Shown: in pieces, positions 24,963 through 34,170 of the stretch
Layout: every line of letters begins with the position of its first letter
How positions within the stretch are numbered: position 1 is the first letter of the stretch
NCBI RefSeq assembly: GCF_023100805.1
Contig: NZ_CP095855.1
Coordinates: 5,683,001-5,747,000 of the forward strand
DNA length: 64,000 bases
Direction of reading: 5' to 3'
From: Chitinophaga filiformis
GTDB taxonomy: Bacteria > Bacteroidota > Bacteroidia > Chitinophagales > Chitinophagaceae
The notes under the pieces: model-generated
Told to the model about the DNA's origin: nothing
The model's input: only the letters and a program-made list of their open reading frames with translations
The model's database searches: none
Made by a program: the position numbers and the translations under genes

Positions 24963-25853
24963 ATGAAAGTCATTGTAACAGGCTCCCTGGGCAATATCAG
25001 CAAGCCGCTCACAAAGGAATTATTACAGAAAGGTCACGCAGTTACAGTTATCAGCAGTAACCCGGAAAAGCAGAAAGACATTGCAGCTTTAGGCGCCACT
25101 GCCGCTATTGGTTCAGTGGAAGATGCTGATTTCCTTACGGAGACATTCAGGGGTGCAGATGCAGTATATGTGATGACGCCACCCAACTACTCAAAAACGG
25201 AGGACCCGAGGGCTTATTACCGGGGCATGGGCATTCAATATGCAAAGGCTATCCAGGCCTCAGGCGTAAAAAGGGTCGTTCACCTGAGCACGATGGGCGC
25301 ACACCTCGATAAAGGCACCGGCCTCCTCCTCGGCGCACATGATGTAGAACAGGTACTGGGCCGGTTACCAGGCATCTCCCTTACCAGCCTGAGACCGGGT
25401 TACTTCTACTACAATCTTTACAACTATGTTCCGATGATAAAGGCAGCCGGTTTCATACAGGCAAATTATGGCGGGGAAGATAAGATCGTGCTGGTATCGC
25501 CAAAAGATATTGCCGCTGCCGCTGCAGAAGAACTGACCACCACCGGCGCTACCAAAAAAGTGAGGTATATTGCAAGTGATGAACGTACCGTCAACGAAAT
25601 TGTCCACCTGTTGGGTACCGCCATCGGAAAACCTGATCTGAAATGGGAAGTATGCACAGACGAACAAATGCTGGAAGGCCTGCAAAAGGCCGGCGTACGA
25701 CCTCCCATTGCCGCCAGTCTCGTTGAGATGTATGCCTGCGTTCATAGTGGCGCATTTGCCGAAGACTATGAGCGGCACAAGCCAATTCCTCCCGGCAAGG
25801 TAAAACTGGAAGATTTCGTGCGGGAATTTGCCGCTGCTTTTCAACAGGGATAA
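24963..25853 (+). CDS. NmrA-like NAD(P)-binding protein
   Basis: A 296-residue atypical SDR of the NmrA/quinone-reductase-regulator group. It opens with the Rossmann loop VTGSLGNISKPL, has AVYVMTPPNY and RVVHLSTMGAH strand ends, and lacks the Tyr-x-x-x-Lys pair, as in this group. Such proteins sense the NAD(P) redox state or reduce quinones and flavins. The AraC-type regulator follows after 14 bp, so the two are probably co-transcribed; the regulator may respond to the same compound. Confidence 0.88.
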   Translation: MKVIVTGSLGNISKPLTKELLQKGHAVTVISSNPEKQKDIAALGATAAIGSVEDADFLTETFRGADAVYVMTPPNYSKTEDPRAYYRGMGIQYAKAIQASGVKRVVHLSTMGAHLDKGTGLLLGAHDVEQVLGRLPGISLTSLRPGYFYYNLYNYVPMIKAAGFIQANYGGEDKIVLVSPKDIAAAAAEELTTTGATKKVRYIASDERTVNEIVHLLGTAIGKPDLKWEVCTDEQMLEGLQKAGVRPPIAASLVEMYACVHSGAFAEDYERHKPIPPGKVKLEDFVREFAAAFQQG

Positions 25854-25867
25854 TAATGCTTTAAGGA

Positions 25868-26782
25868 ATGAAGAACAAAGAACCACATCTGCTCAAAACA
25901 ATATCTGACTACCACCAGTTCAGGGAATTACCGAAACCGGAGCATCCCCTGATCAGTGTCATCAAAATGGAAGCGGTAAGACAATTGCGGGAAAATGAAC
26001 CGAAAGGCATCATACAGAATTTCTATGCCATCGCATTGAAAAGGAATTTCACCGGCAAGCTGAAATATGGTCAGCAGGAATATGATTTCGACGAAGGTGT
26101 GATGTTCTTTATTTCCCCGGGACAGGTTTATTCTATCGAAGCAAATAAGGCATTGGAACATTCGGGATGGTTGTTGCTCATCCATCCCGATTTTCTCTGG
26201 AATACGCCGCTGGCAAAGACTATAAAACAGTATGAATATTTCAGCTATGCGGTCAGTGAAGCCCTGCACCTCTCAGAAAAAGAGGAAGCCGTCATTGCCG
26301 CGATCATGCAGCAGATAGAGCAGGAATATCATTCCAATATCGACAAATTCAGTCAAAGTGTGATCATTGCTCAGTTGGAATTATTGCTTACTTACGCGGA
26401 GCGGTTTTATCACCGCCAGTTCATTACCCGGAAGATCAGCAACCACAAGATACTTGCCCGCCTGGAGGAGCTCCTGAACAGCTACTTCAACAGCGAGGAC
26501 CTCCTGAAAAAAGGTCTGCCCACTGTTCAGTATATCGCCCAATCCCTGAACGTATCTCCCAACTATTTAAGCAGCTTACTGAAAGTGCTGACCGGGCAGA
26601 ATACCCAGCAGCACATTCACAGTAAGCTGATTGAAATAGCCAAGGAAAAACTCTCCACCACGGCGTTGTCTGTAAGCGAGATCGCCTACGAATTAGGCTT
26701 CGAACATCCTCAGTCATTCAGCAAGTTATTCAAGACAAAAACGAACCTTTCACCTTTGGAATTCAGACAAACATTCAATTGA
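25868..26782 (+). CDS. AraC-family transcriptional regulator
   Basis: A 304-residue regulator with an N-terminal cupin-like sensing domain (about residues 40-170, with FDEGVMFFISPGQVY) and a C-terminal pair of helix-turn-helices (about 205-304). The second carries the family signature ALSVSEIAYELGFEHPQSFS-KLFK. It follows the NmrA-like gene by 14 bp on the same strand. Likely targets are that gene and the divergent SDR at 24044 (inference from position). Confidence 0.93.
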   Translation: MKNKEPHLLKTISDYHQFRELPKPEHPLISVIKMEAVRQLRENEPKGIIQNFYAIALKRNFTGKLKYGQQEYDFDEGVMFFISPGQVYSIEANKALEHSGWLLLIHPDFLWNTPLAKTIKQYEYFSYAVSEALHLSEKEEAVIAAIMQQIEQEYHSNIDKFSQSVIIAQLELLLTYAERFYHRQFITRKISNHKILARLEELLNSYFNSEDLLKKGLPTVQYIAQSLNVSPNYLSSLLKVLTGQNTQQHIHSKLIEIAKEKLSTTALSVSEIAYELGFEHPQSFSKLFKTKTNLSPLEFRQTFN

Positions 26783-26826
26783 ACAGCTCATTTGTTGTTG
26801 CCGGTGCGTAACGGGTATCTGTCTTT

Positions 26827-28347
26827 TTAAGGTATGATCTGCCATAGTTCGGCATCATACTGGTTCTCATACCATTGTTCCAGTTTGGTGCCCGGCGTCT
26901 GGTTGCTGTATGGTACATTCAAAGCGAGCAGGCTTCTGCGATTGATCAGCTTAAAATAACCGTTACCCATGTCCTGCACCCGCCAGTGCTGTGCGATGTT
27001 CTGGTTATCCGTCCACTGGATCAGGATATTCCCCGCGTTCAGCTGTCCGCCGGCATCATCCAGGTTCAGACCAGAGGCCACACAGGTTATCTTATAATAG
27101 CCGTTACCCAGGCTGGTGAAGTTCCACTTTTGCGCGGTGACGCCATTATCGGTCCATTGCTGTATCTGTAATCCTGGTGTTGGCGCTCCGTCAGGAACAT
27201 CTACACATTGTCCTGTCACCTTCGACTTTATCCTGTACACGCCATTCGCTATTGGCATGGCATAATCCGGCCCGATAGACGGCGCCGCTACAGGAATACC
27301 CTTTTCTATCGGATAGCCGAAATAAGGGATGTTTCCGTCCCAGGAAAACTGTTGCGCCATCACTCTCCTGTTCCATCCGGAGCCATCCGAATTGGCGGCA
27401 TGATATACGATCCACCACTGAATGTTGTCCGGCGACTTCACAAACGAAGCATGCCCGGGCCCATATACATTGCCGAACCTTGAAAATGCGGGCGTGGATG
27501 CCTTTGTCCAGGCACTTTTTGATAACAGGTCGCCATTGGTACAGGTCAGTCTTCCCAGGCAGTAATCGTTCGTCCAGCTGCCGCTTGCGGAATAAATAAT
27601 GTTCACCGTGTTCCCACTGATGAGAGCCGTAGGGCCTTCATTGACGGTCGGCGACCCCACCTGTTCCCAGGCATGATCCGGCCTTGATATTTCCACCCTT
27701 TCACCGGAAATAGTATAAGGATTGCTCATTCTCGCTATGTAGATGTACTGGGAAACATTGGAAGTTCCCTCCCACCCGGACCAGATGAAGTACTGCTGCC
27801 CGTTGAAGTCAAAAACAGATCCGTCAATGGCCCATCTGTCGGTCGCCGCACTCAGCCTGGCCTTGTACGCATATCCGCCGTCCAGCGGATCGTTGGCATT
27901 GCTGCCGCCCTCCAGTACAAACATCCGGTGATTGTCATTATTACCATCATCCGCAGCAAAGTAAACATACCACCTTCCGCTACGGTAATGCAGCTCCGGC
28001 GCCCATAACTCCGACGAATATCCGGTACCCGGAGGCGGTGTAAAAATATAGGTCTTGGGTTGCAGCAGGATATCCTGCAGGGTTGCTGATTTTGTGATCC
28101 ATAAACGACCACCGTCAGACCCGCAGTAATAGTAAAATCCGCCTACCGTGATGACCCAGGGATCATAATAACTGCCATTGTCTGAGGAAGGCAATGGATT
28201 GGTGAAGATCACGGAAGTGCTTAAAGTGCCTGATGTTGAAGCCCGCGTGCCGGTAAGTGGCGCTTTGTCTGCCTGTGGCTTCCTGCAGCCTGCAACTGAC
28301 GCAAACAGGGCAAGCATGCAGAAGGGTAACAAATAGTTGTTTTTCAT
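26827..28347 (-). CDS. GH43 glycosidase-ricin lectin lipoprotein
   Basis: A 506-residue lipoprotein (lipobox VAGC, Cys21). Residues ~45-350 form a five-bladed GH43 propeller with the three acidic residues present: Asp62 (YYDPW), Asp175 (AIDGSVF) and Glu237 (NEGPT). This fits arabinan- or xylan-side-chain cleaving enzymes. Residues ~365-506 form a ricin-type beta-trefoil with three Q-x-W-like repeats (IQQWTD, IQWTD, LEQWYE) for glycan binding. The frame extends upstream to 28494, but the lipoprotein signal fixes the start at 28347. Monocistronic. Confidence 0.92.
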   Translation of the reverse strand: MKNNYLLPFCMLALFASVAGCRKPQADKAPLTGTRASTSGTLSTSVIFTNPLPSSDNGSYYDPWVITVGGFYYYCGSDGGRLWITKSATLQDILLQPKTYIFTPPPGTGYSSELWAPELHYRSGRWYVYFAADDGNNDNHRMFVLEGGSNANDPLDGGYAYKARLSAATDRWAIDGSVFDFNGQQYFIWSGWEGTSNVSQYIYIARMSNPYTISGERVEISRPDHAWEQVGSPTVNEGPTALISGNTVNIIYSASGSWTNDYCLGRLTCTNGDLLSKSAWTKASTPAFSRFGNVYGPGHASFVKSPDNIQWWIVYHAANSDGSGWNRRVMAQQFSWDGNIPYFGYPIEKGIPVAAPSIGPDYAMPIANGVYRIKSKVTGQCVDVPDGAPTPGLQIQQWTDNGVTAQKWNFTSLGNGYYKITCVASGLNLDDAGGQLNAGNILIQWTDNQNIAQHWRVQDMGNGYFKLINRRSLLALNVPYSNQTPGTKLEQWYENQYDAELWQIIP

Positions 28348-28577
28348 ATCGGTTATTTTGAGGTGAATAAATGCGGTAATTCCGCTATGTAATGCAATGT
28401 TAAGAAAGATTTGCAAGCCATGCGTAGGATTATCCGCAGGATGTAAAATGGCGTGTACAAGACGCAGGAACGTGGAAACAAAACGTAAAAACATGCACCT
28501 CCCTTTTGACCAGAAAATTAAGGGAGGACGAGCCTGTCAAAGCGTGGTAAAGTTATTCGGGAGAGTAAGGACCGATT

Positions 28578-31500
28578 TTACAGATCTTTCCTGTCGTTCC
28601 GGTTAAACCAGTCGTCCTGATTGTTTCCCTGATCGCGCCTGCCATACTGATCGTGCTGATCGCGCTGATTATACCGGTTCGGTAAACCACGCTGGTTATA
28701 CCGGTTCCCGTCATGCTGGCCATGCTGCTGCGGTGGCGGCTGTCTCCGCGGTGAATGATGCCGTGGTCTCTTACGCTCCCTCTCATCTGTAGGAGGACGA
28801 TCAGTACCACGGTCTCTCTGCCGCTGATCCTGATTTGTTCTCGTTTCATTGGGGAGGGGTCTTTTTTTAAGCGGCAGGGGGCTCTCTTTTCGTTCTTCAC
28901 GCCGCCGGTCGCGCGGTTCTTTCAGAGAATGACGCCGGTCACGTGTATCCGGTTTAAGTCTGTCTCTTTCGAAACTCCCCGAAGTAGAAGGCTGCTCATC
29001 CCTTTCCCGGCTATTACCCCGGCCGCCCCTTCCTTCTCTTCGCCGCTGCTTGTCATTGCTATCCCTTCTGCGGGAACGTTTGTCCGTGTCACCGTCTCTT
29101 CTCCCCCTTTCAGGATCAAGATCGATCAGATGGTCATGATTTGAATGGGACCGCCTGGTATCTTGTGTTGGAGTGCGGTATGAATCTACCATAGAAGTGA
29201 CAAACGAACCCCTGTCGTCCTGCTGCGGATAGTTACTTCCGGGCGGCGGCGGATACCCACCGTTATCCCTTCTCCGGTCATTGTTTCCGCGCCCCTGCAG
29301 ATTGATGGTAAGCAGGTGTTGCTGCTCCCGCCTGAGTCCCTCTATCTCCCTGTCCCGTATTCCCTGTACAAAGCCTGACTTGTAGGCTGGCGCCAGGTTG
29401 CTTATTCCATCAGTGAATCCATTATTATAAGCATCGCCATTATCCCAGGCTCCTTTATTCAGGTAAGACAAACGAAATAATAATACCGATGGGATATTAT
29501 CCGGCAGTATATCAGTCTGCTGTGCGTCCATCCATCCAAGCTTATGCGCCTCCTGCTGGTACCGCGAGGCCATTGCAAACCCTCTGTAATACTCTTTTTC
29601 GCTATGCAATTGATCCACCTCTTTCCGATGTTGTTCTCCACGGCTCCAGCCTTCTTCATATATGCTGTTGCTTATCGGACTACGTGGCTCATATATTTCA
29701 GGTGAATCTTCGTTTCTATAGGCAGACTCAAATCCATATCCGCCGATATGCCGCCGGTTCAGGCGCTGGTAGTGATCACGCTCTATTTCTACGCCCTCCA
29801 GTTTTTTCCTGGTAATGTAAAGTTCTTCTTTTAGCTTTTCGATTTCAAGCCGCTGCCGCTCTGCCGCTCCCAATACCACTTCCAACCGCTTCTCCAATTG
29901 GGCCAGATCAAATTTGTCGATTTCAGAGAGTTCAATATCTGAAGACTTCTTATCCTGTTCAATTTCGCGACCAATCTTATTCAGGCCCGAGAAAAGCTTT
30001 TCCAGCAATTCCCTGTTCTTTTCAATATCTCCTTCCAGTTTGTTTATTTCCGCTACCCCTTCACCTAACAGCTTATCTTTATAACTTCCTTCTTTCTGGT
30101 AATGCTCTATTTCCTCCTCTTTCCTGTTGATTTCCGTTACTCCTTCACCCAATAGCTGATCCTTATAACGGCCTTCTTTTTGGTAATGCGTTATTTCATC
30201 TTCTTTTTCGCCGATTTCCTTCGCCCCCAAACCCAACAATTTGTCCTTATACAAACTCTGCTTTTCCAGGTCTGCAATTCGTTCATTTAATTGCCTTATC
30301 GGCAGGGAATAGATGGCATAGGAAATAAATTCGAGCTTTATCTGTTTAGTATCTTTTAAAAGAATATGGTCCTGTACATTTACATTGTACGTTGCCCTTT
30401 TTGCGCCCGGCGTAAGTCCCGTTAAATTAGGGGCCGGGTCGCGCAAGCCACCCGAAGTATAATGCGTGTCGGAAGATGATAAATATCCCTTTCCGGTACT
30501 ATAGGCGGTGGGACTTTGTATAGGAAGATTATGTTCATAAAAATCTTCCAGATCTGCTTTAGGTATACTGTTAAAATTATTGAACTTGGGATCAGTAAAA
30601 TCAGTACCTTCTTTATAAGTACCAAAAGAAGATCTGAGGTTACTGGCATACCACGTTGTGTTATCCTGTGCATAAGTTACTTCCACCTGGTAAAAAACAA
30701 CTTCGTGCAGACTGTTTACCCGCAGCTTGACCTTCTCTTCAATTTTATCTGACTGCTCGGTATTTACATCTTTGGGGATAGCTGTTATATTCCGCTTATC
30801 GTTTCCAGGCCCTCCCAGATGGTCATTCAGCAGGTGACCCGCTATATAACCTTTGCCTGTAGTCTTCTGCAGCTTGGCAGCTTTTTTCTTTGCTGCTTTT
30901 GATGGCGTAGTGCCCAGCGGGTGGTCCGGGCCCAATAGCAATGCCGTTACCTTTTTGCCTTCACCTGAACCATCAACCGGCTCCCATTGTATCTTTGTCT
31001 TTACGTCTGTCTGCAGACTTGTTTTGGCGCCCACCCCATCTGCATTTGCAACGAACGTCTCCTTATTTTTTTTCCGGCTTCCCGCAAATTCCGGCTTGTA
31101 CTGATCCCAGGAGGCTTCATCTTCAACAAGCCGTATGCCGTCCATCAGTAAACCGCTCGTCTGTAAGGCCTTGAAAGTGATCCCTTTCAGTCCGGTATCT
31201 TTTTCCTGCAAATAAAATGCTTCCTGGGTGATCCGCTTATTTTTCGGGTGTTTGACCTTGCTCCTTTGCTTCAGCCTCTTCTTGTTGATCAGGCCCAATT
31301 TAGCCAGGGCGTCTACATAGTATTGATTATCTTCTGCGTCAGTTGTACCGTAATGATAGATCCCTTTCATCACATGGAACTTTATCTGATCCATGAAAAC
31401 ATCTTCCTTCGTCTTCAATGCCCGTTGTACAACAGGCTTTGAGGGAGATACCTGCTTCATTGCGGGAGCAAGGTGCCCCTGCTTTTGCTGAACAACATGC

Positions 31501-31742
31501 CAGGCTTCATGTGACTGGTGCTGCCCCTGTAAGTCAGCATCATTCCTTTTCAGCTGAAAACGGCCTGGCTCTTCCTGGCGCCCATCATACATCTGAATAG
31601 CCCCTTTATCTCCTTTCTGCTTTTCAACAGGCACTTTTTGCTGCTGAACCGCTTGTCTGGATATACCCGAAGAACTTTCGCTATTGGCTGCTGCACGGGA
31701 AGAAGTATGTATAGCTTTGGTACTTTTGCTCTCGGTGGGCAT
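28578..31742 (-). CDS. Large multidomain effector-like protein (HEAWH/VVQQ head, nuclease-like domain, RS-rich tail)
   Basis: A 1054-residue protein, counted from ATG 31742; an upstream ATG at 31868 would read through a terminator. Residues 1-70 are disordered and Gln/Ser-rich. QSHEAWHVVQQKQG at 76-89 holds an HExxH motif typical of short DUF4157-like heads on cargo of extracellular contractile injection systems. GHLLNDHLGGPGND then RNIT at 302-320 resembles the core of DNA/RNA non-specific (beta-beta-alpha-metal) nucleases. Three 28-residue repeats (YKD-K/Q-LLG) start at 498, 526 and 554 and lead into a long coiled coil to about 690. Residues 863-1054 are extremely rich in Arg, Asp, Ser and Gln. 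No secretion signal, no injection-system gene and no immunity gene is seen nearby. A toxin role is inference. Confidence 0.75.
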   Translation of the reverse strand: MPTESKSTKAIHTSSRAAANSESSSGISRQAVQQQKVPVEKQKGDKGAIQMYDGRQEEPGRFQLKRNDADLQGQHQSHEAWHVVQQKQGHLAPAMKQVSPSKPVVQRALKTKEDVFMDQIKFHVMKGIYHYGTTDAEDNQYYVDALAKLGLINKKRLKQRSKVKHPKNKRITQEAFYLQEKDTGLKGITFKALQTSGLLMDGIRLVEDEASWDQYKPEFAGSRKKNKETFVANADGVGAKTSLQTDVKTKIQWEPVDGSGEGKKVTALLLGPDHPLGTTPSKAAKKKAAKLQKTTGKGYIAGHLLNDHLGGPGNDKRNITAIPKDVNTEQSDKIEEKVKLRVNSLHEVVFYQVEVTYAQDNTTWYASNLRSSFGTYKEGTDFTDPKFNNFNSIPKADLEDFYEHNLPIQSPTAYSTGKGYLSSSDTHYTSGGLRDPAPNLTGLTPGAKRATYNVNVQDHILLKDTKQIKLEFISYAIYSLPIRQLNERIADLEKQSLYKDKLLGLGAKEIGEKEDEITHYQKEGRYKDQLLGEGVTEINRKEEEIEHYQKEGSYKDKLLGEGVAEINKLEGDIEKNRELLEKLFSGLNKIGREIEQDKKSSDIELSEIDKFDLAQLEKRLEVVLGAAERQRLEIEKLKEELYITRKKLEGVEIERDHYQRLNRRHIGGYGFESAYRNEDSPEIYEPRSPISNSIYEEGWSRGEQHRKEVDQLHSEKEYYRGFAMASRYQQEAHKLGWMDAQQTDILPDNIPSVLLFRLSYLNKGAWDNGDAYNNGFTDGISNLAPAYKSGFVQGIRDREIEGLRREQQHLLTINLQGRGNNDRRRDNGGYPPPPGSNYPQQDDRGSFVTSMVDSYRTPTQDTRRSHSNHDHLIDLDPERGRRDGDTDKRSRRRDSNDKQRRREGRGGRGNSRERDEQPSTSGSFERDRLKPDTRDRRHSLKEPRDRRREERKESPLPLKKRPLPNETRTNQDQRQRDRGTDRPPTDERERKRPRHHSPRRQPPPQQHGQHDGNRYNQRGLPNRYNQRDQHDQYGRRDQGNNQDDWFNRNDRKDL
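30000..30251 (-). repeat. Tandem 84-bp (28-residue) coding repeats
   Basis: Three in-frame units inside the effector-like gene, each beginning YKD-K/Q-LLG and carrying an EINRKEEEIEHYQKEG-like body. Spacing is exactly 28 residues (498, 526, 554). They are heptad-compatible (28 = 4 x 7) and lengthen the coiled coil. Unit number may vary between strains. Confidence 0.8.
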
Positions 31743-31830
31743 GGGCGTGAGGGATTGTGTTAAAATACTGTTGTAATATACAGTAAAGTTTTTATGAAAA
31801 CGAATTCCACGGGTGGCGTTGCGGAGACAT

Positions 31831-31864
31831 AAAAAAAGGGCCCCCGGAGTAGAAGGGAGGCCCA
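31831..31864 (-). terminator. Terminator of the GH89 polysaccharide utilisation operon
   Basis: On the minus strand GGGCC-t-CCC faces GGG-g-GGCCC around a 9-nt loop, followed by TTTTTTT. It lies about 50 bp past the NAGLU stop and separates the PUL from the effector-like gene. Confidence 0.85.
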
Positions 31865-31914
31865 ACATGCAGTGGTCGACGTCTCACGATCGACCGACTA
31901 CAATCATTTTATAA

Positions 31915-34101
31915 TTATATCATTTTTCTATACTTCCCGTACAGTCTCACCACTGTTTTCACTGCATCCCCCTTCGGCACTGCCGCGTATTTATCATGAC
32001 TGTTCACCCATTTCCACTCGAATGCCCTTACCTGCGTTTCAAAAGCCGCTAAATCGGCTGTTTTACCACTTTGCAGGCTGGACTCGAGCAATTTAAAGAA
32101 CTGTGCCCAGCGGGGCTTATAAAAGCCTTTAATGAGGCCGTTCCACTGACGGTTGGAATACTCGTGCAGCGGACTGTCTTTATCGCCCCACAAAGTTACC
32201 AGGTCTTTCGCATTGAGCTCATACAGGTTACGTTCCGCTTCGGTAATACCATTGCTGCGTGCATCGCTCACCCATTTGCCCAACAGGAAGCCTTCCTGCG
32301 TACCCAGTAAGGTATCCATATCGTCCAACAATGCTAAGAACTGCTTGCTGTATTGCTGAAAAGCAGCCAGGTCCTTCTGCTGATAGGCCGTAGCAACTTT
32401 CTGCTGTAAGGGGCTGGCATAATTGCCCAATACCTGTCTTGTAAGATCTACCAGGTCGTACCTGAATCCGGCAGTAGGTTTTACCTGCGGAATAGCCTTT
32501 ACGAACAGGTCCCAGGCAGGTATCAGTTTTGCCGGATCATAATTGAGCTTCGTTTTCACCCTTTCCGCTGCAATGTCCAGCGTAGGACGGGCCACGATAA
32601 TAGACTCAGGCGCTCCTTCTGTAGGGCCACCGCTGTATACTGTATGGTACAGTATCTGCCAGGCCTGGTCTATCTGCTCATTATGCGTATTATAACGGCG
32701 TCCGGCATAGGTTTTCAACCACTCGTCCACATTCAGCGGCTGGTCGCGCCATACATTATCCAGCATCAGATGATATAAAGCCGGGTTCTGTTCAATGCCT
32801 TCCGGCGTAAGACCAATACCCGCCAGTTGCTTAGACCCCGGATGATGTAATGCTGCCGCCGGGTTGTGTGCTACGGAATCCATTCCTCCCCACATGCCGG
32901 TATTCCCCCCAAAGTTATGTAACATATTCCAAATCCAGGGCTTTCCGTAGTAGGCTTCTGTGTTATACCATACCGGGTGACTCTCACTGTACAAATCCAG
33001 TATGATCATATTATCGTCTGGCACCGCCTTCAGCAATGCACTGATCTGCGTTGGATGCCAGTAACTTGCGTTATAATGGAACATCCATCCCTGCATCACC
33101 CAAACCGCTTTAGGGTCTGCTGATGCCATGGAAGCAAATACTTTTTTACTCATCGCATCCAGGAAACTGGAATCGTTGGACGGGGGTACATTCTCATTAA
33201 AAGTATCCGCAGAATAGAAGTGATCAGTACCAAATGCCTTTGTCTGTACCTCGATGAAACGTTTACCGATCTTATCAAACATCGGGCTGCCGGGGTCAAG
33301 GATATAAACATCCGGGAATCCTGCATCCCAGTTCGTTTTCTTAACGGTCTCACCTGGGAATTTATCTTTGAAAGCCGGCGGTACATGCCCTGTAAAAGCC
33401 GGGAGTACGGGCATCATACCCATATTGCGTTCCGCCGCCAGTATCTTTTGCTGTAAAGCCTTGTGACTGTCCTTCCAATACTTCGGAAGAGGACCGCCCC
33501 AGGCATCAATGTTGCCCATCCATAACCAGGAGAAATAAGCAGGGCCGCTGAAGAATTTATCCAGCTCAGCATCCGTAAAACCCATCTCCTTATACACTTC
33601 CTGCCAGATGGCTTCTTCACCGGTAAGCGCCAATGGCATGTTGATGCCATTCATCGCCATCCAGTCAATTTCCTGCTGCCATCTTTCCCAGTTCCACCAG
33701 CACATACTGTAGTTGAACGTACAGTAGTTAATGTAATAACGGTATTTATAAGGCGTAGCATGATGTTCTTTCTGCGTCACTGCCGGTAACTTCGCCGGCA
33801 ATTGCAGGTTACTGCCATTCCAGGTAATAATGCTGTTACAATAGTTCTTCAGGTAATAATTCAAGGCTGATGCAATGCTGACGCCATTGTTACCACGCAA
33901 TACGATCCGGCCCGCCTTACTCTCTATCTCAAATACATCCCTGCCGCTGTCTGCAGCCAGGTATTCAAAGGTAAATGCAGCAGCCCTGTCTTTCACGATC
34001 CTCTTCAGAAATGCTTCCGTGGCTGTCTTGTTTAGCTGCGCCATGGCTGGTATACTCAGACCGCTTACCAATAAGGCAACAATGATTCTTTTCAATTGCA
34101 T
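31915..34101 (-). CDS. Alpha-N-acetylglucosaminidase, GH89
   Basis: A 728-residue secreted enzyme (signal peptide ends AMAQ) of the NAGLU family, which removes terminal alpha-linked GlcNAc. The order is typical: a small N-terminal domain (residues ~20-100), a TIM barrel opening with YRYYINYCTFNYSMCWW and WMAMNGINMPLALTGEEAIW, and an all-helical C-terminal domain from about 450. Length matches human and bacterial members. It is last in the minus-strand operon after SusC and SusD (69-bp gap), so it is the enzyme of that polysaccharide utilisation locus. Confidence 0.95.
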   Translation of the reverse strand: MQLKRIIVALLVSGLSIPAMAQLNKTATEAFLKRIVKDRAAAFTFEYLAADSGRDVFEIESKAGRIVLRGNNGVSIASALNYYLKNYCNSIITWNGSNLQLPAKLPAVTQKEHHATPYKYRYYINYCTFNYSMCWWNWERWQQEIDWMAMNGINMPLALTGEEAIWQEVYKEMGFTDAELDKFFSGPAYFSWLWMGNIDAWGGPLPKYWKDSHKALQQKILAAERNMGMMPVLPAFTGHVPPAFKDKFPGETVKKTNWDAGFPDVYILDPGSPMFDKIGKRFIEVQTKAFGTDHFYSADTFNENVPPSNDSSFLDAMSKKVFASMASADPKAVWVMQGWMFHYNASYWHPTQISALLKAVPDDNMIILDLYSESHPVWYNTEAYYGKPWIWNMLHNFGGNTGMWGGMDSVAHNPAAALHHPGSKQLAGIGLTPEGIEQNPALYHLMLDNVWRDQPLNVDEWLKTYAGRRYNTHNEQIDQAWQILYHTVYSGGPTEGAPESIIVARPTLDIAAERVKTKLNYDPAKLIPAWDLFVKAIPQVKPTAGFRYDLVDLTRQVLGNYASPLQQKVATAYQQKDLAAFQQYSKQFLALLDDMDTLLGTQEGFLLGKWVSDARSNGITEAERNLYELNAKDLVTLWGDKDSPLHEYSNRQWNGLIKGFYKPRWAQFFKLLESSLQSGKTADLAAFETQVRAFEWKWVNSHDKYAAVPKGDAVKTVVRLYGKYRKMI

Positions 34102-34170
34102 GAAGGAAAATTACTTTAAAGGGAGATGGCTGCAATGTATCAGCCATCTCCCCCACAAATTTATAAAATG

